Source: UBA4736 sp002404015 (GTDB lineage Bacteria; Chloroflexota; Dormibacteria; Dormibacterales; Dormibacteraceae). From it: a DNA stretch of 42,296 nt. The stretch is taken from positions 1 through 42,296 of the forward strand of contig DAIOCN010000024.1 in assembly GCA_036747295.1 (NCBI GenBank), read 5' to 3'. Positions 29,280-39,054 of the stretch are shown here, piece after piece. Made by a program: the position numbers and the translations under genes. Every line of letters begins with the position of its first letter. The stretch's first letter is position 1. The notes under the pieces are model-generated. The model saw nothing but the letters and a program-made list of their open reading frames with translations. It did no database searches and was not told the origin of the DNA.

Positions 29280-30467
29280 GTGGACGAGCCGCTCCGCGGT
29301 CTCCGCGTGCTGGACCTCGCCACCATCTACGCGGGGCCGCTGGCCGCCATGATGTTGGGCGACTTCGGGGCCGAGGTGATCAAAGTCGAGCACCCGCGCG
29401 GGGATCCCATGCGCACCCATGGCGAGTCTAAGGACGGCCACGGGCTCTGGTGGAAGGTCGTCTCGCGCAACAAGCTGGCGATCACTCTCAACCTCAGCGC
29501 GGCGCTGGGCCAGAACCTGTTCAGACAGCTCGCCGCCGACGCTGACGTAGTCATCGAGAACTTCCGGCCGGGGGTGATGGAGCGCTGGGGCCTCGGCTAC
29601 GCCGAGCTCTCCGTGACCAATCCGAAGCTGGTCATGCTGCGAGTGACTGGCTTCGGCCAGGACGGGCCGTATGCAGGCCGGCCCGGCTTTGGAACGCTGG
29701 CGGAGTCGATGAGCGGTTTCGCTTACATCACGGGACAGCCGGGAGGTCCGCCCACGCTGCCGCCGTTCGGGCTTGCCGACGGGGTGGCCGGCATGGCCGG
29801 CGCCAGCGCCGTCCTCATGGCGCTGCGCGAGCGTGACCTGGTGAGCGGCCTCGGGCAGGAGATCGACCTCGCGATCACCGAGCCCATCCTGACCTTGCTG
29901 GGCGCCCAGCCCACGATCTACGACCAGCTCGGGGTGATCCAAGAACGGATAGGCAATCGGAGCGTCAACAGCGCTCCTCGCAACACCTATCTCACCCGCA
30001 ACGGCGAATGGGTCGCGATCTCGACGAGTGCCACCACCGTGGCTGAGCGTGTGCTCGAGCTGGTCGGCCATCCCGAGCTGACCAGGGAGCCGTGGTTCTC
30101 GTCCAACCTGGAACGCGGCAAGCGCGCCGACCTCCTCGACGAGCTGGTGGGAGGGTGGATCGCCCAGCGGGACACCGAGGACGTGATCCGTGCCTTCGAG
30201 GCGGCGGGGGCCGCCGTGGCGCCTGTCTACAACGTCGCCCAGCTAATGGAAGACCCCCAGTACGTGGCACGGCGGGCGGTTACTACCATCGCGGATGAGG
30301 ACCTGGGCCCACTCAAGATGCAGAACCTGATGTTCCGAATGTCCCGTACACCGGGCGCCATCAAGTGGGCTGGAAAGCGACTGGGCCAGGACAACGCAGA
30401 GGTTTACGCGCGGCTCGGCATCGGCCAGGAGCGGCTAGGTGATCTGCGCGTGGAAGGAGTCATATAA
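29280..30467 (+). CDS. CaiB/BaiF class III CoA transferase
   Basis: 395 residues. It moves CoA between carboxylic acids. Motifs: LRGLRVLDLATIYAGPLAAMMLGDFGAEVIKVEHPRGDPMR, VVIENFRPGVMERWGLGY, VTGFGQDGPYAGRPGF and QEIDLAITEPIL with the catalytic Asp at 196. GRPGFGTLAESMSGFAYITG is typical of formyl-CoA/succinyl-CoA transferase-like members. The acid it activates is unknown; a short acid released by ureide degradation, later split by the CitE-like lyase, is a plausible guess. hyuB1 begins 7 bases after its stop. Confidence 0.9.
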   Translation: MDEPLRGLRVLDLATIYAGPLAAMMLGDFGAEVIKVEHPRGDPMRTHGESKDGHGLWWKVVSRNKLAITLNLSAALGQNLFRQLAADADVVIENFRPGVMERWGLGYAELSVTNPKLVMLRVTGFGQDGPYAGRPGFGTLAESMSGFAYITGQPGGPPTLPPFGLADGVAGMAGASAVLMALRERDLVSGLGQEIDLAITEPILTLLGAQPTIYDQLGVIQERIGNRSVNSAPRNTYLTRNGEWVAISTSATTVAERVLELVGHPELTREPWFSSNLERGKRADLLDELVGGWIAQRDTEDVIRAFEAAGAAVAPVYNVAQLMEDPQYVARRAVTTIADEDLGPLKMQNLMFRMSRTPGAIKWAGKRLGQDNAEVYARLGIGQERLGDLRVEGVI

Positions 30468-30474
30468 GGCCGCC

Positions 30475-32292
30475 ATGACCGTTGATGTCATCGAATATGA
30501 GCGCGGGAAGGAGCCCGCCACGAAGGTCGACCCGATTACCGCCCGTGTAATCGCTGGTGCGCTCGACAACATCGCGCTAGAGGTCGGCCACAAGCTGACC
30601 CGGATGTCCTACTCCTCGATCATCCGGGAGTCGGAGGACTTCGGCGTAGCGCTTCTGGACGTTCAGGGCCGGCAGGTCTGCGAGTGCGCCCTCTCGACGC
30701 CCCTGCAGCTCGGTCCCATCCCGGGCTATCTGCGCGGGATCCGCCAGCTGTTCGAGGAGCGGGGCGATGTCTTCGAAGAGGGCGACGTCGTCATCCACAA
30801 TTCGCCCTACCACGGCGCCTCGCATCAGCCCGACGTCGGCTTCTGCGTCCCAATCTTCTGGAAAGGCGAGCTGGTCGGCTTTAGCGTCACCACGGCCCAC
30901 CACCTTGACGTGGGCGCCATGACACCCGGCTCGGTCGGCATCGTGGACGCCGTCGACGCCTATGCCGAGGGACTTCAGTTCAAGGCCATCAAGGCCTACT
31001 CGCGGGGCGCCAAGAACGAGATGGTCTGGCGCTTCCTGCGGGACAACATCCGGGCCAGCGACATGGTCGTCGGCGATATGGAGGCCCAGGTGGCCGCCTG
31101 CCAGATCGGAGCTCGGCGGTACGTCGAGCTCCTCGACCAGTACGGGCGGGAGACGGTCGAGGCGGCGTGCGAGGAGCTCATGAACTACTCGGAACGGATG
31201 CTCCGGCGCGAGATCGAGCTGCTGCCCGACGGTTCCTACAGCGCAGAGGGCTACATCGACGGCTTTCCCAACGACCCGGATCCGAGCAAGCGTGACCTCC
31301 TGATCAAGGTAACGGCGATCGTGGAGGGTGACAGGATCACCGTCGACCTATCTGGCACCGCGCCGCAGGTGTCCGACAAGGCGATCAACATGCCATTTGT
31401 CGGAACTGTCGATGTGGCGGTCTGCATGACTATCCGATCGGTCCTGCTGGACAGTGCAACCCACGAGTACGTGCCGCAGAACTCTGGCCTTCTGCGGCCC
31501 GTCAGGATCCTGGCCGAGCGTGGCTCGCTGGCCAACCCGACCTTTCCATGCTCGACCATCGCCAGGGCCACGCCCGGCAACATGCTTTGCGACACGCTCA
31601 TGCGGGCGTTGGCGCTGGTGTGCCCGGAGCGCGTAGCCGCGGGTACGGCCAACCTCAAAGGCATCGTCTACACCGGCTTGAGAGACGGGAGCTACTGGGT
31701 CTACATGGAGATCCACGAGGGCGCCTACGGCGGTCGTTATGGCAAGGATGGTATGGACGCGGTGGACACTCTGTACGCGAACACCCGCAACAACCCGGTC
31801 GAGGACATCGAGGCCCATGTGCCGCTGCGGATCAACAGCTACGAGCTGATCGAAGACCGGTCCGGCGCCGGGCGCTGGCGCGGCGGGCTCGGCTCCACCC
31901 GCGAAGTCACGATCCTCGAGGACGCCCGGATCAGCGTGGAAAGCGACGGCCACCGCCACGCTCCTCCAGGGCTGTTCGGCGGCCGGGACGGCGCTCCCGG
32001 CGAGTTCACCTATACCGCGAGCGGCGGGGCGCCCAGGCAGTTGCCGTCGATGTTCCAGTCGATGCCCGTCCGCGCCGGCGACAGAATCCGCGCCTCCAGT
32101 CCTAGCCCAGGTGGCTACGGCGATCCGCTGGAGAGAGAGCCCGCAAAGGTGCTCGAGGACGTGCTCGACGAAGTGGTGAGCGTCAGGTCGGCCCTTGAGC
32201 TGTACTGCGTGGTCATCGTTGCGGGCAAGGTCGACGAGGATGCCACCAGGCGGCTGCGACGGGAGGCGAAGGATGGCGCCGCCGGCGGCTAG
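30475..32292 (+). CDS. hyuB: hydantoinase B / oxoprolinase-family subunit (copy 1)
   Basis: 605 residues, full length for HyuB, the partner of ATP-dependent hydantoinase/N-methylhydantoinase HyuA. Family features: DPITARVIAGALDNIALEVGHKLTRMSYSSIIRESEDFG, the HNSPYHGASHQPD and TTAHHLDVGAMTPGS histidine/aspartate motifs (metal site), GAYGGRYGKDGMDAVDT, and a C-terminal SPSPGGYGDPLERE glycine loop. It is a close paralogue of the gene at 36015, identical at most positions by eye. AAGG before the ATG serves as a weak ribosome site. It overlaps the M20 gene by 20 bases. The matching HyuA is three genes downstream. Confidence 0.92.
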   Translation: MTVDVIEYERGKEPATKVDPITARVIAGALDNIALEVGHKLTRMSYSSIIRESEDFGVALLDVQGRQVCECALSTPLQLGPIPGYLRGIRQLFEERGDVFEEGDVVIHNSPYHGASHQPDVGFCVPIFWKGELVGFSVTTAHHLDVGAMTPGSVGIVDAVDAYAEGLQFKAIKAYSRGAKNEMVWRFLRDNIRASDMVVGDMEAQVAACQIGARRYVELLDQYGRETVEAACEELMNYSERMLRREIELLPDGSYSAEGYIDGFPNDPDPSKRDLLIKVTAIVEGDRITVDLSGTAPQVSDKAINMPFVGTVDVAVCMTIRSVLLDSATHEYVPQNSGLLRPVRILAERGSLANPTFPCSTIARATPGNMLCDTLMRALALVCPERVAAGTANLKGIVYTGLRDGSYWVYMEIHEGAYGGRYGKDGMDAVDTLYANTRNNPVEDIEAHVPLRINSYELIEDRSGAGRWRGGLGSTREVTILEDARISVESDGHRHAPPGLFGGRDGAPGEFTYTASGGAPRQLPSMFQSMPVRAGDRIRASSPSPGGYGDPLEREPAKVLEDVLDEVVSVRSALELYCVVIVAGKVDEDATRRLRREAKDGAAGG

Positions 32293-33535
32293 CGCCTCCT
32301 TCAGTGCTTCGGACCGCGCCCTGGTCCAAGGTTGGGCGGGCGACCTCATTGAACGGCTCCGCAAGCATGGCGGCGCGGCCGACGGCGGAGTGACCCGACT
32401 CGTCTACACGCCGGCCTGGCAAGCGGTCATGGCGGAGCTCGAGGACTGGCTGGCCGCCGCCGGCCTCCAGGTTCGGTGCGACGCGGTCGGGAGCCGATTC
32501 GCCCGGTTGTCCGGCAGCTCGTCCGAGGTCGTTTTGACTGGCTCTCACGTCGACTCGGTCCTGAGCGGTGGCGCCTACGACGGTGCCCTCGGCGTGGTCA
32601 TGGCCGCCTGCGCGGTGCGCTGGCTGGCGGCCCAGCACAGGCGGCCACGGCTGACGCTCGAGGTGCTGGCCAACTGTGAGGAGGAGTCGAGCCGGTTTCC
32701 CTGCAACTTCTGGGGCAGCCGGGCGATGCTTGGGCTGATCGCTACCGACGAGAAAGATCGGCTGCTCGACTCCAAGGGGACGAGCATCGGGCAGGCCATG
32801 AGCAACTGCGGCCTGGACCCTGATCGGATCCCCGAGGCTCAGCGACATGATCTCGCCGCCTACGTCGAGGCTCACATCGAGCAGGGCCCGTTCCTGGAGC
32901 GGGAGGGCCTGCGGCTCGGGGTGGTCGAGGGGATCGTGGCTGTGAACCAGTTCAAAGTCGAGCTGACGGGGGTGGCGGGGCACGCGGGCACCATTCCCAT
33001 GGGCTCGCGCAAGGACGCCCTGGCCGCGGCAGCCGAGTGCATTCTCGCGGCCGAACGAGTCGCAACCGAGTTGGGACCGCCGGCGGTGTCGACCGTGGGC
33101 TGGATCGAGGTCAAGCCGGGCGGCTTCAACCAGGTGCCCGGCCAAGCCCGCTTCAGCGTCGACTTCCGGCACTCGGAGCCGGCCCTTCTCCAGGCTTTGG
33201 AGGCGGGGTTGCGGTCGAGTATCGAGGAAGCGAGTCGGACACGCGGGGTGGGCGTGTCGATCGAAAAGCCGTTGAGTCAGCAACCGATCACCATGGACGA
33301 GAAGCTGAAGTCCATTCTCGACGAAGCCTGCGACCAGGCGGGCGCCAGCCATCGGCGGATCCCAAGCGCGGCCGGGCATGACGCCCAGCTTTTGGCGAGG
33401 CGATGCCCGGCGGCGATGCTGTTCCTGCCCAGCCGCGGCGGGGTCAGCCACCGGCCCGACGAGCACACCGACATCGACGATATCGGCGCCGGAATCGAGG
33501 TGCTCACAAGGACCCTCATGCGGGTCGCGTACTGA
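32273..33535 (+). CDS. M20-family N-carbamoyl-L-amino acid / allantoate amidohydrolase
   Basis: 420 residues. A dinuclear-metal hydrolase of the HyuC/AllC branch. Metal ligands: GSHVDSVLSGGAYDG (His92, Asp103), the glutamates of ANCEEESSRFPCNFWGSR, EAHIEQGP, and HRPDEHTD near the end; AGHDAQ is the conserved second-shell motif. It removes the carbamoyl (or ureido) group from N-carbamoyl amino acids or allantoate, releasing ammonia and CO2. Both hydantoinase and allantoinase products are possible feeds. GGGAGGCGAAGG lies before the ATG, inside the end of hyuB1. Confidence 0.9.
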   Translation: MAPPAASASFSASDRALVQGWAGDLIERLRKHGGAADGGVTRLVYTPAWQAVMAELEDWLAAAGLQVRCDAVGSRFARLSGSSSEVVLTGSHVDSVLSGGAYDGALGVVMAACAVRWLAAQHRRPRLTLEVLANCEEESSRFPCNFWGSRAMLGLIATDEKDRLLDSKGTSIGQAMSNCGLDPDRIPEAQRHDLAAYVEAHIEQGPFLEREGLRLGVVEGIVAVNQFKVELTGVAGHAGTIPMGSRKDALAAAAECILAAERVATELGPPAVSTVGWIEVKPGGFNQVPGQARFSVDFRHSEPALLQALEAGLRSSIEEASRTRGVGVSIEKPLSQQPITMDEKLKSILDEACDQAGASHRRIPSAAGHDAQLLARRCPAAMLFLPSRGGVSHRPDEHTDIDDIGAGIEVLTRTLMRVAY

Positions 33536-33546
33536 AGGAGGGCGTG

Positions 33547-33915
33547 ATGGCGGGATCGAAGGTGACTGTGGTGGCGAGCGAGTCTGTTCCCAAGAACGAG
33601 TATCCAGGGGGAGCCTGGAGCAGGCTCCTGATCACCAACGCCAGCGTAGAAGGCAACCGTTCGACCCTCGGCCACTCTCATTTCCCGCCTGGAGCGGCGA
33701 CGGATCCGATCGTGCACGAGATCGAGGAGGTGTGCCTGGTCACGTCAGGGCGAGGCGAGCTGCGCACTGACTCGGGTGACTACCCGTTCGCGGCCGGAGA
33801 CGCGATCCATATCCCGGCCGGCGTCTGGCACTCGGTCGTCAACGGCGGCGAGGAGCCGGTGACGATGGTTTTCGGGTTCCCTCACCCCGAATACCCGCCG
33901 ACTAGGCGAAAATGA
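33547..33915 (+). CDS. single-domain cupin
   Basis: 122 residues. One cupin barrel: motif 1 GHSHFPPGAATDPIVHEIEEVCLVTSG (the His-x-His of the classic motif is conserved in part) and motif 2 YPFAAGDAIHIPAGVWHSVVN. A metal-dependent isomerase, hydrolase or sensor role is possible; in ureide clusters cupins act on ureidoglycine or ureidoglycolate, but those are usually bicupins, so the function is unassigned. GAAGGAGGG precedes the ATG. It stands between the carbamoylase and hyuA. Confidence 0.82.
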   Translation: MAGSKVTVVASESVPKNEYPGGAWSRLLITNASVEGNRSTLGHSHFPPGAATDPIVHEIEEVCLVTSGRGELRTDSGDYPFAAGDAIHIPAGVWHSVVNGGEEPVTMVFGFPHPEYPPTRRK

Positions 33916-33952
33916 CACCGGCTTCGCAAATCGGTTGGCGGGGAGGGGCGAG

Positions 33953-36013
33953 TTGAGGTTGGCGGGTGTCGACGTGGGCGGGACCTTCACCGACGTCATC
34001 GTCGTGGACACCGAAAGCCGTGAGGTCAAGATCCGGAAGGTCCCGACCACGCCGGAGGACCCCTCCGAAGGGCTGATCTCGGGTGTGCTCGGCGCCGACG
34101 GGGATGAGCCCGGCGTCGACTTCCTGGCCCACGGCACGACGATCGCTACCAATGCCCTCCTGCAATACGACGGTGGCCCGGTCGGCCTGATCACAACCCA
34201 GGGCTTTCGCGACGTGCTGCATATTGCGCGCCACCAGCGCCCGCAGCACTACTCGATCCAGCAGGAGATCCCCTGGCAAGACCGTGCCCTCATCAAGCGA
34301 CGCCACCGGAAGACCGTCGAGGAGCGGATTGGCCCCCAGGGCGAGGTGATCACCGAGCTTGACGAGCAAGGGGTGGCCGCCGCGGCCCGCGAGCTCAAGG
34401 CCGCGGACATAAGCTCCATCGTGATCGGGTTCATCAACAGCTACCGCAACCCGGAGCACGAGCAGCGGGCCCGCTCGATCGTGGAGGAGGTGTACCCGGA
34501 GGCGTTCGTCACCACATCGGCGAGCCTGTTCCCCCAGTTTCGAGAGTACGAGCGCTTCACCACGGCCGCCATCAACGGTTTCGTGGGACCCCGGGTACGC
34601 ACCTATGTGGAGAGGCTTACCGAGCGCATGGGTGAAGCGGGGATGAAGGCCGAGCTGCGGCTGATGCGTTCTAACGGCGGTGTCGCCACCGCCTCCTTCG
34701 CGGCCCAGTACCCCGCCACGCTTCTGCTGTCGGGTCCGGCGGCCGGCGTGATCGCCGGCGCCCAGATCGGCGCAGCCTGCGAGCGCAAGAACCTGATCAC
34801 GTTCGACATGGGCGGCACCAGCGCGGATATCGGGATCGTGACCGACCGGGGGATCAGCGAGGCCACGGCGCGCGACACCTTCATCGCCGGCTATCCGGTC
34901 TTGGTTCCGATGATCGATGTCCACACCGTGGGCGCCGGCGGAGGCAGCGTCGCCTACATCGACGCCGGGGGTGCGTTCCGCGTCGGCCCGCGCAGCGCCG
35001 GCGCCCGCCCGGGGCCCGCCTGCTACGGACTGGGCGGTATGGAACCCACGGTCACGGACGCCAACGTGGTGCTGGGCCGCTTGCGTCCAGACCACTTCCT
35101 GGGCGGGACGATGAAGATCGACGCTGCCCTCGCCCGGTCATCGATGGAGCGCTTGGGCGCCATGCTCAAGTTGTCAATGCTGGAGGCCGCGGCGGGAGTG
35201 GTCCGAGTTGTCAACCACAACATGGCCAACGCCATTCGTTCGCGCACCATCCAAAAGGGCCGCGACCCCCGCAACTTCAGCCTGGTTGCGTTCGGGGGGG
35301 CCGGTCCTCTCCATGCGGTGGAGGTGGCGCGCTCGCTGGGCGTCCCGGAGGTGATCGTGCCGCTCTACCCGGGTATCACCTCTGCCACGGGCCTGCTCTC
35401 TACCGATCTCAAGTACGACCTGATCCAGAACGAGTTCATGCTTGACCTCGAGCCCGACCTGGAGCGGCTGAATGGCGACTTCGGGCGGCTGGATGCGGAG
35501 GCAAGGGCGCAGCTGAACAGCGACGGGGTGCCGCACGACGGTGTCTCCCTATCGCACGCGGCCGACTGTCGCTATGTCGGGCAGGGCTACGAGCTTCGAG
35601 TGGCGCTGCCCACTGAAGAGCTGGACGAAGAGCTGTGGCGGCGATTCCAGGCTGACTTCCACCGGATCCACGAAGAGGAATACGGGCACGCCTTCCTCGG
35701 CAATCCGATCGAGCTCGTGAACATACGGGTGGTGGCTGCCGGAAGCATGCCTCGCATGCCCCAGCTGATAGCGACGGAAGCCGGCGACCTGGATGCCGCG
35801 GTCGTGGAGCGCGCGCCCGTGCATTACCAGACGAGTAACACGATCGAGTCGGTTGAGAGCGCCTTCTACGAGCGCTCGCGACTACCGATCGGAGCCAAAG
35901 TGGCCGGGCCGGCCGTCTTCGTGCAGACGGACTCGACCCTGGTTATCCCGCCGGGCGCGAGTGCCGAGGTGCTGGCGACGGCCGACGTACTCGTGCGGGT
36001 CGGGGACGCCTGA
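33953..36013 (+). CDS. hyuA: hydantoinase A / oxoprolinase-family ATP-binding subunit
   Basis: 686 residues. The ASKHA-type nucleotide-binding start RLAGVDVGGTFTDVIVVD is followed by HGTTIATNALLQ, FGGAGPLHA, the SNGGVAT and SGPAAGVIAG motifs, TFDMGGTSADIG and DAGGAFRVGPRSAGARPGPACYG. With HyuB it hydrolyses hydantoins (for example N-methylhydantoin to N-carbamoylsarcosine) using ATP. TTG at 33953 is chosen: GGGGAGGGG lies about 5 bases upstream and homology begins at RLAGVDVGG. An earlier TTG at 33935 lies before that ribosome site. One base separates it from hyuB2. Confidence 0.92.
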   Translation: MRLAGVDVGGTFTDVIVVDTESREVKIRKVPTTPEDPSEGLISGVLGADGDEPGVDFLAHGTTIATNALLQYDGGPVGLITTQGFRDVLHIARHQRPQHYSIQQEIPWQDRALIKRRHRKTVEERIGPQGEVITELDEQGVAAAARELKAADISSIVIGFINSYRNPEHEQRARSIVEEVYPEAFVTTSASLFPQFREYERFTTAAINGFVGPRVRTYVERLTERMGEAGMKAELRLMRSNGGVATASFAAQYPATLLLSGPAAGVIAGAQIGAACERKNLITFDMGGTSADIGIVTDRGISEATARDTFIAGYPVLVPMIDVHTVGAGGGSVAYIDAGGAFRVGPRSAGARPGPACYGLGGMEPTVTDANVVLGRLRPDHFLGGTMKIDAALARSSMERLGAMLKLSMLEAAAGVVRVVNHNMANAIRSRTIQKGRDPRNFSLVAFGGAGPLHAVEVARSLGVPEVIVPLYPGITSATGLLSTDLKYDLIQNEFMLDLEPDLERLNGDFGRLDAEARAQLNSDGVPHDGVSLSHAADCRYVGQGYELRVALPTEELDEELWRRFQADFHRIHEEEYGHAFLGNPIELVNIRVVAAGSMPRMPQLIATEAGDLDAAVVERAPVHYQTSNTIESVESAFYERSRLPIGAKVAGPAVFVQTDSTLVIPPGASAEVLATADVLVRVGDA

Positions 36014-36014
36014 G

Positions 36015-37898
36015 ATGGCCGTGATGGCAGCGGTCGTCGACGTGATCGAGTACGAGCGGGGCCGAGAGCCGGCTCGCAAGGTCGATCCGATCACGACCCA
36101 GGTCATCGCCGGCGCGCTCGACAACATCGTGCTCGAGGTCGGCCACAAGCTGACCCGAATGTCCTACTCCTCGATCATCCGGGAGTCGGAGGACTTCGGC
36201 GTCGCCCTGCTCGACGCCCAGGGGCGCCAGATTTGCGAGTGCGCTCTGTCGACTCCGCTTCAGCTGGGGCCCATACCTGGCTACCAACGCGGGATCCGGC
36301 AGATTTTCGAAGAACGCGGCGACGTGTTCGAGGAAGGCGACGTCATCCTTCACAACTCGCCCTACCACGGCGCCTCGCATGGGCCCGACGTGGGCCTTTG
36401 TGTGCCCATCTTCTGGAGGGGGGAGCTGGTGGGCTTCAGCCTCACGACCGCCCATCACCTGGACATCGGCGCCATGACCCCGGGCTCCTGCGGGATCGTG
36501 GACGCCGTTGACGCATACGCAGAGGGACTTCAGTTCAAGGCCATCAAGGTCTATTCGAAAGGAATCAAGAACGAGCAGGTCTGGCGGATCCTACGGGACA
36601 ACATCCGGGCCAGCGACATGGTCGTGGGTGATATGGAGGCACAGGTTGCCGCCTGCCAGATCGGCGCCCGGCGCTACATCGAGCTGCTCGACCAGTACGG
36701 TCGCGACGACGTCGAGTCCGCGTGCGAGGAGCTGATGAATTACTCCGAGCGAATGCTCAGGCAGGAGATCCAGCAGTTGCCGGACGGGGTTTACAGCGCA
36801 GAAGGGCGGATCGACGGCTTCGAGGACGACCCCGATCCCTCCAAGCGGGATCAGACGATCAAAGTCACGGTTACGGTGGCTGACGACACGCTCACTGTCG
36901 ACCTGACCGGAACGTCGGCGCAAGTCTCGGACAAGGCCATCAACATGCCCTTCGTCGGTACGGTCGACGTGGCGATCTACGTGACCCTGCGGTCGATCCT
37001 GCTCGACACGGCCACGCACGAGTACGTGCCGCAGAACTCTGGCCTGGTACGTCCGATCAAGATCATTGCGGAGCGCGGGTCGATGGCCAACCCAACCTTT
37101 CCGTGCGCGACGATCGCGCGCTTCTGCCCAGGCAACATCGTGGCCGACACGCTGATGGCTGCATTGGCGCCGATTTGCGCCGATCGGGTGTCGGCAGGGA
37201 TCGGCAACATGAAGGTCATCGCCTACTCCGGCGTGTGGAACCAGGTCTACTGGGTCTACATGGACATCACCGAAGGTGCTTACGGCGGTCGCCTGGGCAA
37301 GGATGGGATGGACGCGGTGGACACTCTGTACGCGAACACCCGCAACAACCCCATCGAGGACATCGAGGCTCACTACCCGCTACGCGTGACACGTTACGAG
37401 CTACGCACCGACAAGTCGGGCGCCGGCAGGTGGCGCGGCGGAATCGGCTCGATCCGCGACATGCAGTTTCTGGGGCGCGCGCACATGAGCCTCGAAGGCG
37501 ACGGCAATAAGCATCCCCCCAGGGGATTGTTTGGGGGCTCCGACGGCACGCCGGGCGATGTCGTCTACATCTCGGCGGACGGGACCGAGACTCATCTGCC
37601 CTCAAAGCTCCAGTCGCGCTGGGCGCAGACCGGAGACACCATCAGAACGGTCAGCCCCTGTGCCGGTGGCTACGGAGATCCTCTCGAACGTGATCCGGAG
37701 CGCGTCCTCGAGGACGTGCTTGACGAGTTCATCAGCGTGCAATCCGCGCGCACGCTCTACGGCGTGGCGGTCGAGGCCGGCGAGGGACGGGTCGACGCCA
37801 AAGCGACGGCCGGTCTGCGCGCAGCCATGTCAACTTCGGGATCCGAGCGCGGAGGATCCCTTCAGATAAGCGAGGGAGGTGTTCATGGGAGTGGGTAG
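36015..37898 (+). CDS. hyuB: hydantoinase B / oxoprolinase-family subunit (copy 2)
   Basis: 627 residues. Same motifs as copy 1: DPITTQVIAGALDNIVLEVGHKLTRMSYSS, HNSPYHGASHGPD, TTAHHLDIGAMTPGS, GAYGGRLGKDGMDAVDT and SPCAGGYGDPLERD. It has a few extra N-terminal residues (MAVMAA) and a low-complexity C-terminal tail (MSTSGSERGGSLQISEGG). It is adjacent to hyuA (stop TGA, one base, ATG), so this copy is the probable default partner. Copy 1, upstream of the carbamoylase, may confer another substrate. Its stop overlaps the binding-protein gene by 14 bases. Confidence 0.92.
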   Translation: MAVMAAVVDVIEYERGREPARKVDPITTQVIAGALDNIVLEVGHKLTRMSYSSIIRESEDFGVALLDAQGRQICECALSTPLQLGPIPGYQRGIRQIFEERGDVFEEGDVILHNSPYHGASHGPDVGLCVPIFWRGELVGFSLTTAHHLDIGAMTPGSCGIVDAVDAYAEGLQFKAIKVYSKGIKNEQVWRILRDNIRASDMVVGDMEAQVAACQIGARRYIELLDQYGRDDVESACEELMNYSERMLRQEIQQLPDGVYSAEGRIDGFEDDPDPSKRDQTIKVTVTVADDTLTVDLTGTSAQVSDKAINMPFVGTVDVAIYVTLRSILLDTATHEYVPQNSGLVRPIKIIAERGSMANPTFPCATIARFCPGNIVADTLMAALAPICADRVSAGIGNMKVIAYSGVWNQVYWVYMDITEGAYGGRLGKDGMDAVDTLYANTRNNPIEDIEAHYPLRVTRYELRTDKSGAGRWRGGIGSIRDMQFLGRAHMSLEGDGNKHPPRGLFGGSDGTPGDVVYISADGTETHLPSKLQSRWAQTGDTIRTVSPCAGGYGDPLERDPERVLEDVLDEFISVQSARTLYGVAVEAGEGRVDAKATAGLRAAMSTSGSERGGSLQISEGGVHGSG

Positions 37899-39045
37899 AC
37901 ATCGGATCGAGCCGATCAGAACGGCCGGCCTGGTCCTGGCCTTGATGGTGGAGGCCGCGGCCTGCGGTGGCTCGTCCAACTCGCCGACTTCGACGAGCGG
38001 CGGCAACGCTGCCGGCGTGACATATGCGAAGGCCCAGGTCGACAAGTACCGGGGGATCCCGCAATGGGTCGCCCCTGGCCCTGCCTTCAACGCCAAGGCG
38101 GCAGCCGGCAAGACGCTGTTCGTGATTCCGGTCACCAACACGGTGCCCTTCGTCCAAACGATCGCAGACGGCATGGGCGCTATCTCCAAGCAGATCGGTG
38201 TCAACTACGTGGAGTGGCCAAATCAGGGCCAGCCGTCACAGTGGGTCCAGGGCATGAACACGGCGATCGACCGTAATGCCAGCTCGATCGACCTCCTGGC
38301 CGGGCTCAACCCGCAGGTGGTAGGGCCCCAGATCCAAGCGGCCAAGGCAAAGAACACCAGCGTCGTCGTGGCTCACCTCTACGACGTGAAGCAGGCGATG
38401 GACCCCAACATAACGGCAGCTGTCAACATCCCCTACGAGCAAGCCGGACGCCTGCTGGCGGACTGGGTCATCTGGAAGACCAACGGCAACGCCGACGCTC
38501 TGGCGATCCGTGTCGACGAGGTGCTGTCGACCGTGCCGATGATGGCCGGCATGCAGGACGAGTTCACCAAACACTGCCAGGGCTGCAAGCTTGACTCCTT
38601 CAATGTGGGGATCGTCGATGTCGCCAGCAAGATCCAGCCTGGAGTGCAATCCGCACTGGTTCGCGATCCGAAGATCAACTACGTGATCGCCCTCTACGAC
38701 AGTGCGGAGGGGCCCTTCGCCGTGGCGGGAATCAAGGCCGCCGGCAAGCAGGACAGCGTGAAGGTCGTGACGTTCAACGGGACCGCCTCGGTGCTGAAGA
38801 CGGTCGCCGCCAAGGACGTTGTCGAGATGGACATCGGCGAGAACCTGGACTGGATCGCCTATGCCATCATGGACCAGCACCTGCGCCTCATGACAGGCCA
38901 GCAGGCGATCACGGACCCGCACGTGCCTCTGCGGATCTTCGACAGCACCAACATCTCCGAGGTGGGCAGTCCGCCCCAGGACTCGACCGGTTACGGCAGC
39001 GCCTACCAGACCGAATACAGGAAGCTGTGGCAGTTGTCCAGCTGA
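37885..39045 (+). CDS. ABC transporter substrate-binding lipoprotein (ribose/CUT2-like)
   Basis: 386 residues. Signal peptide with lipobox ending AAAC at Cys27, then a Gly/Ser/Thr linker. The two-lobed periplasmic-binding-protein fold of the RbsB type follows: TLFVIPVTNTVPFVQTIADG, IDLLAGLNPQVVGPQIQAAKAKN, INIPYEQAGRLLADWVI-like segments, YVIALYDSAEGPFAVAGIKAAG. The related pair HCQGC suggests a disulfide. It delivers the solute, likely a ureide or similar small molecule rather than a sugar given the operon. GAGGGAGG lies 5 bases before ATG 37885, which is preferred over GTG 37879. Confidence 0.88.
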   Translation: MGVGRHRIEPIRTAGLVLALMVEAAACGGSSNSPTSTSGGNAAGVTYAKAQVDKYRGIPQWVAPGPAFNAKAAAGKTLFVIPVTNTVPFVQTIADGMGAISKQIGVNYVEWPNQGQPSQWVQGMNTAIDRNASSIDLLAGLNPQVVGPQIQAAKAKNTSVVVAHLYDVKQAMDPNITAAVNIPYEQAGRLLADWVIWKTNGNADALAIRVDEVLSTVPMMAGMQDEFTKHCQGCKLDSFNVGIVDVASKIQPGVQSALVRDPKINYVIALYDSAEGPFAVAGIKAAGKQDSVKVVTFNGTASVLKTVAAKDVVEMDIGENLDWIAYAIMDQHLRLMTGQQAITDPHVPLRIFDSTNISEVGSPPQDSTGYGSAYQTEYRKLWQLSS

Positions 39046-39054
39046 CCGAGCCGG

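Noticed and set aside
30475..37898. Assembly duplication as the cause of two hyuB genes
   Set aside because: The copies differ at many codons throughout and have different tails and neighbours, so they are true paralogues.
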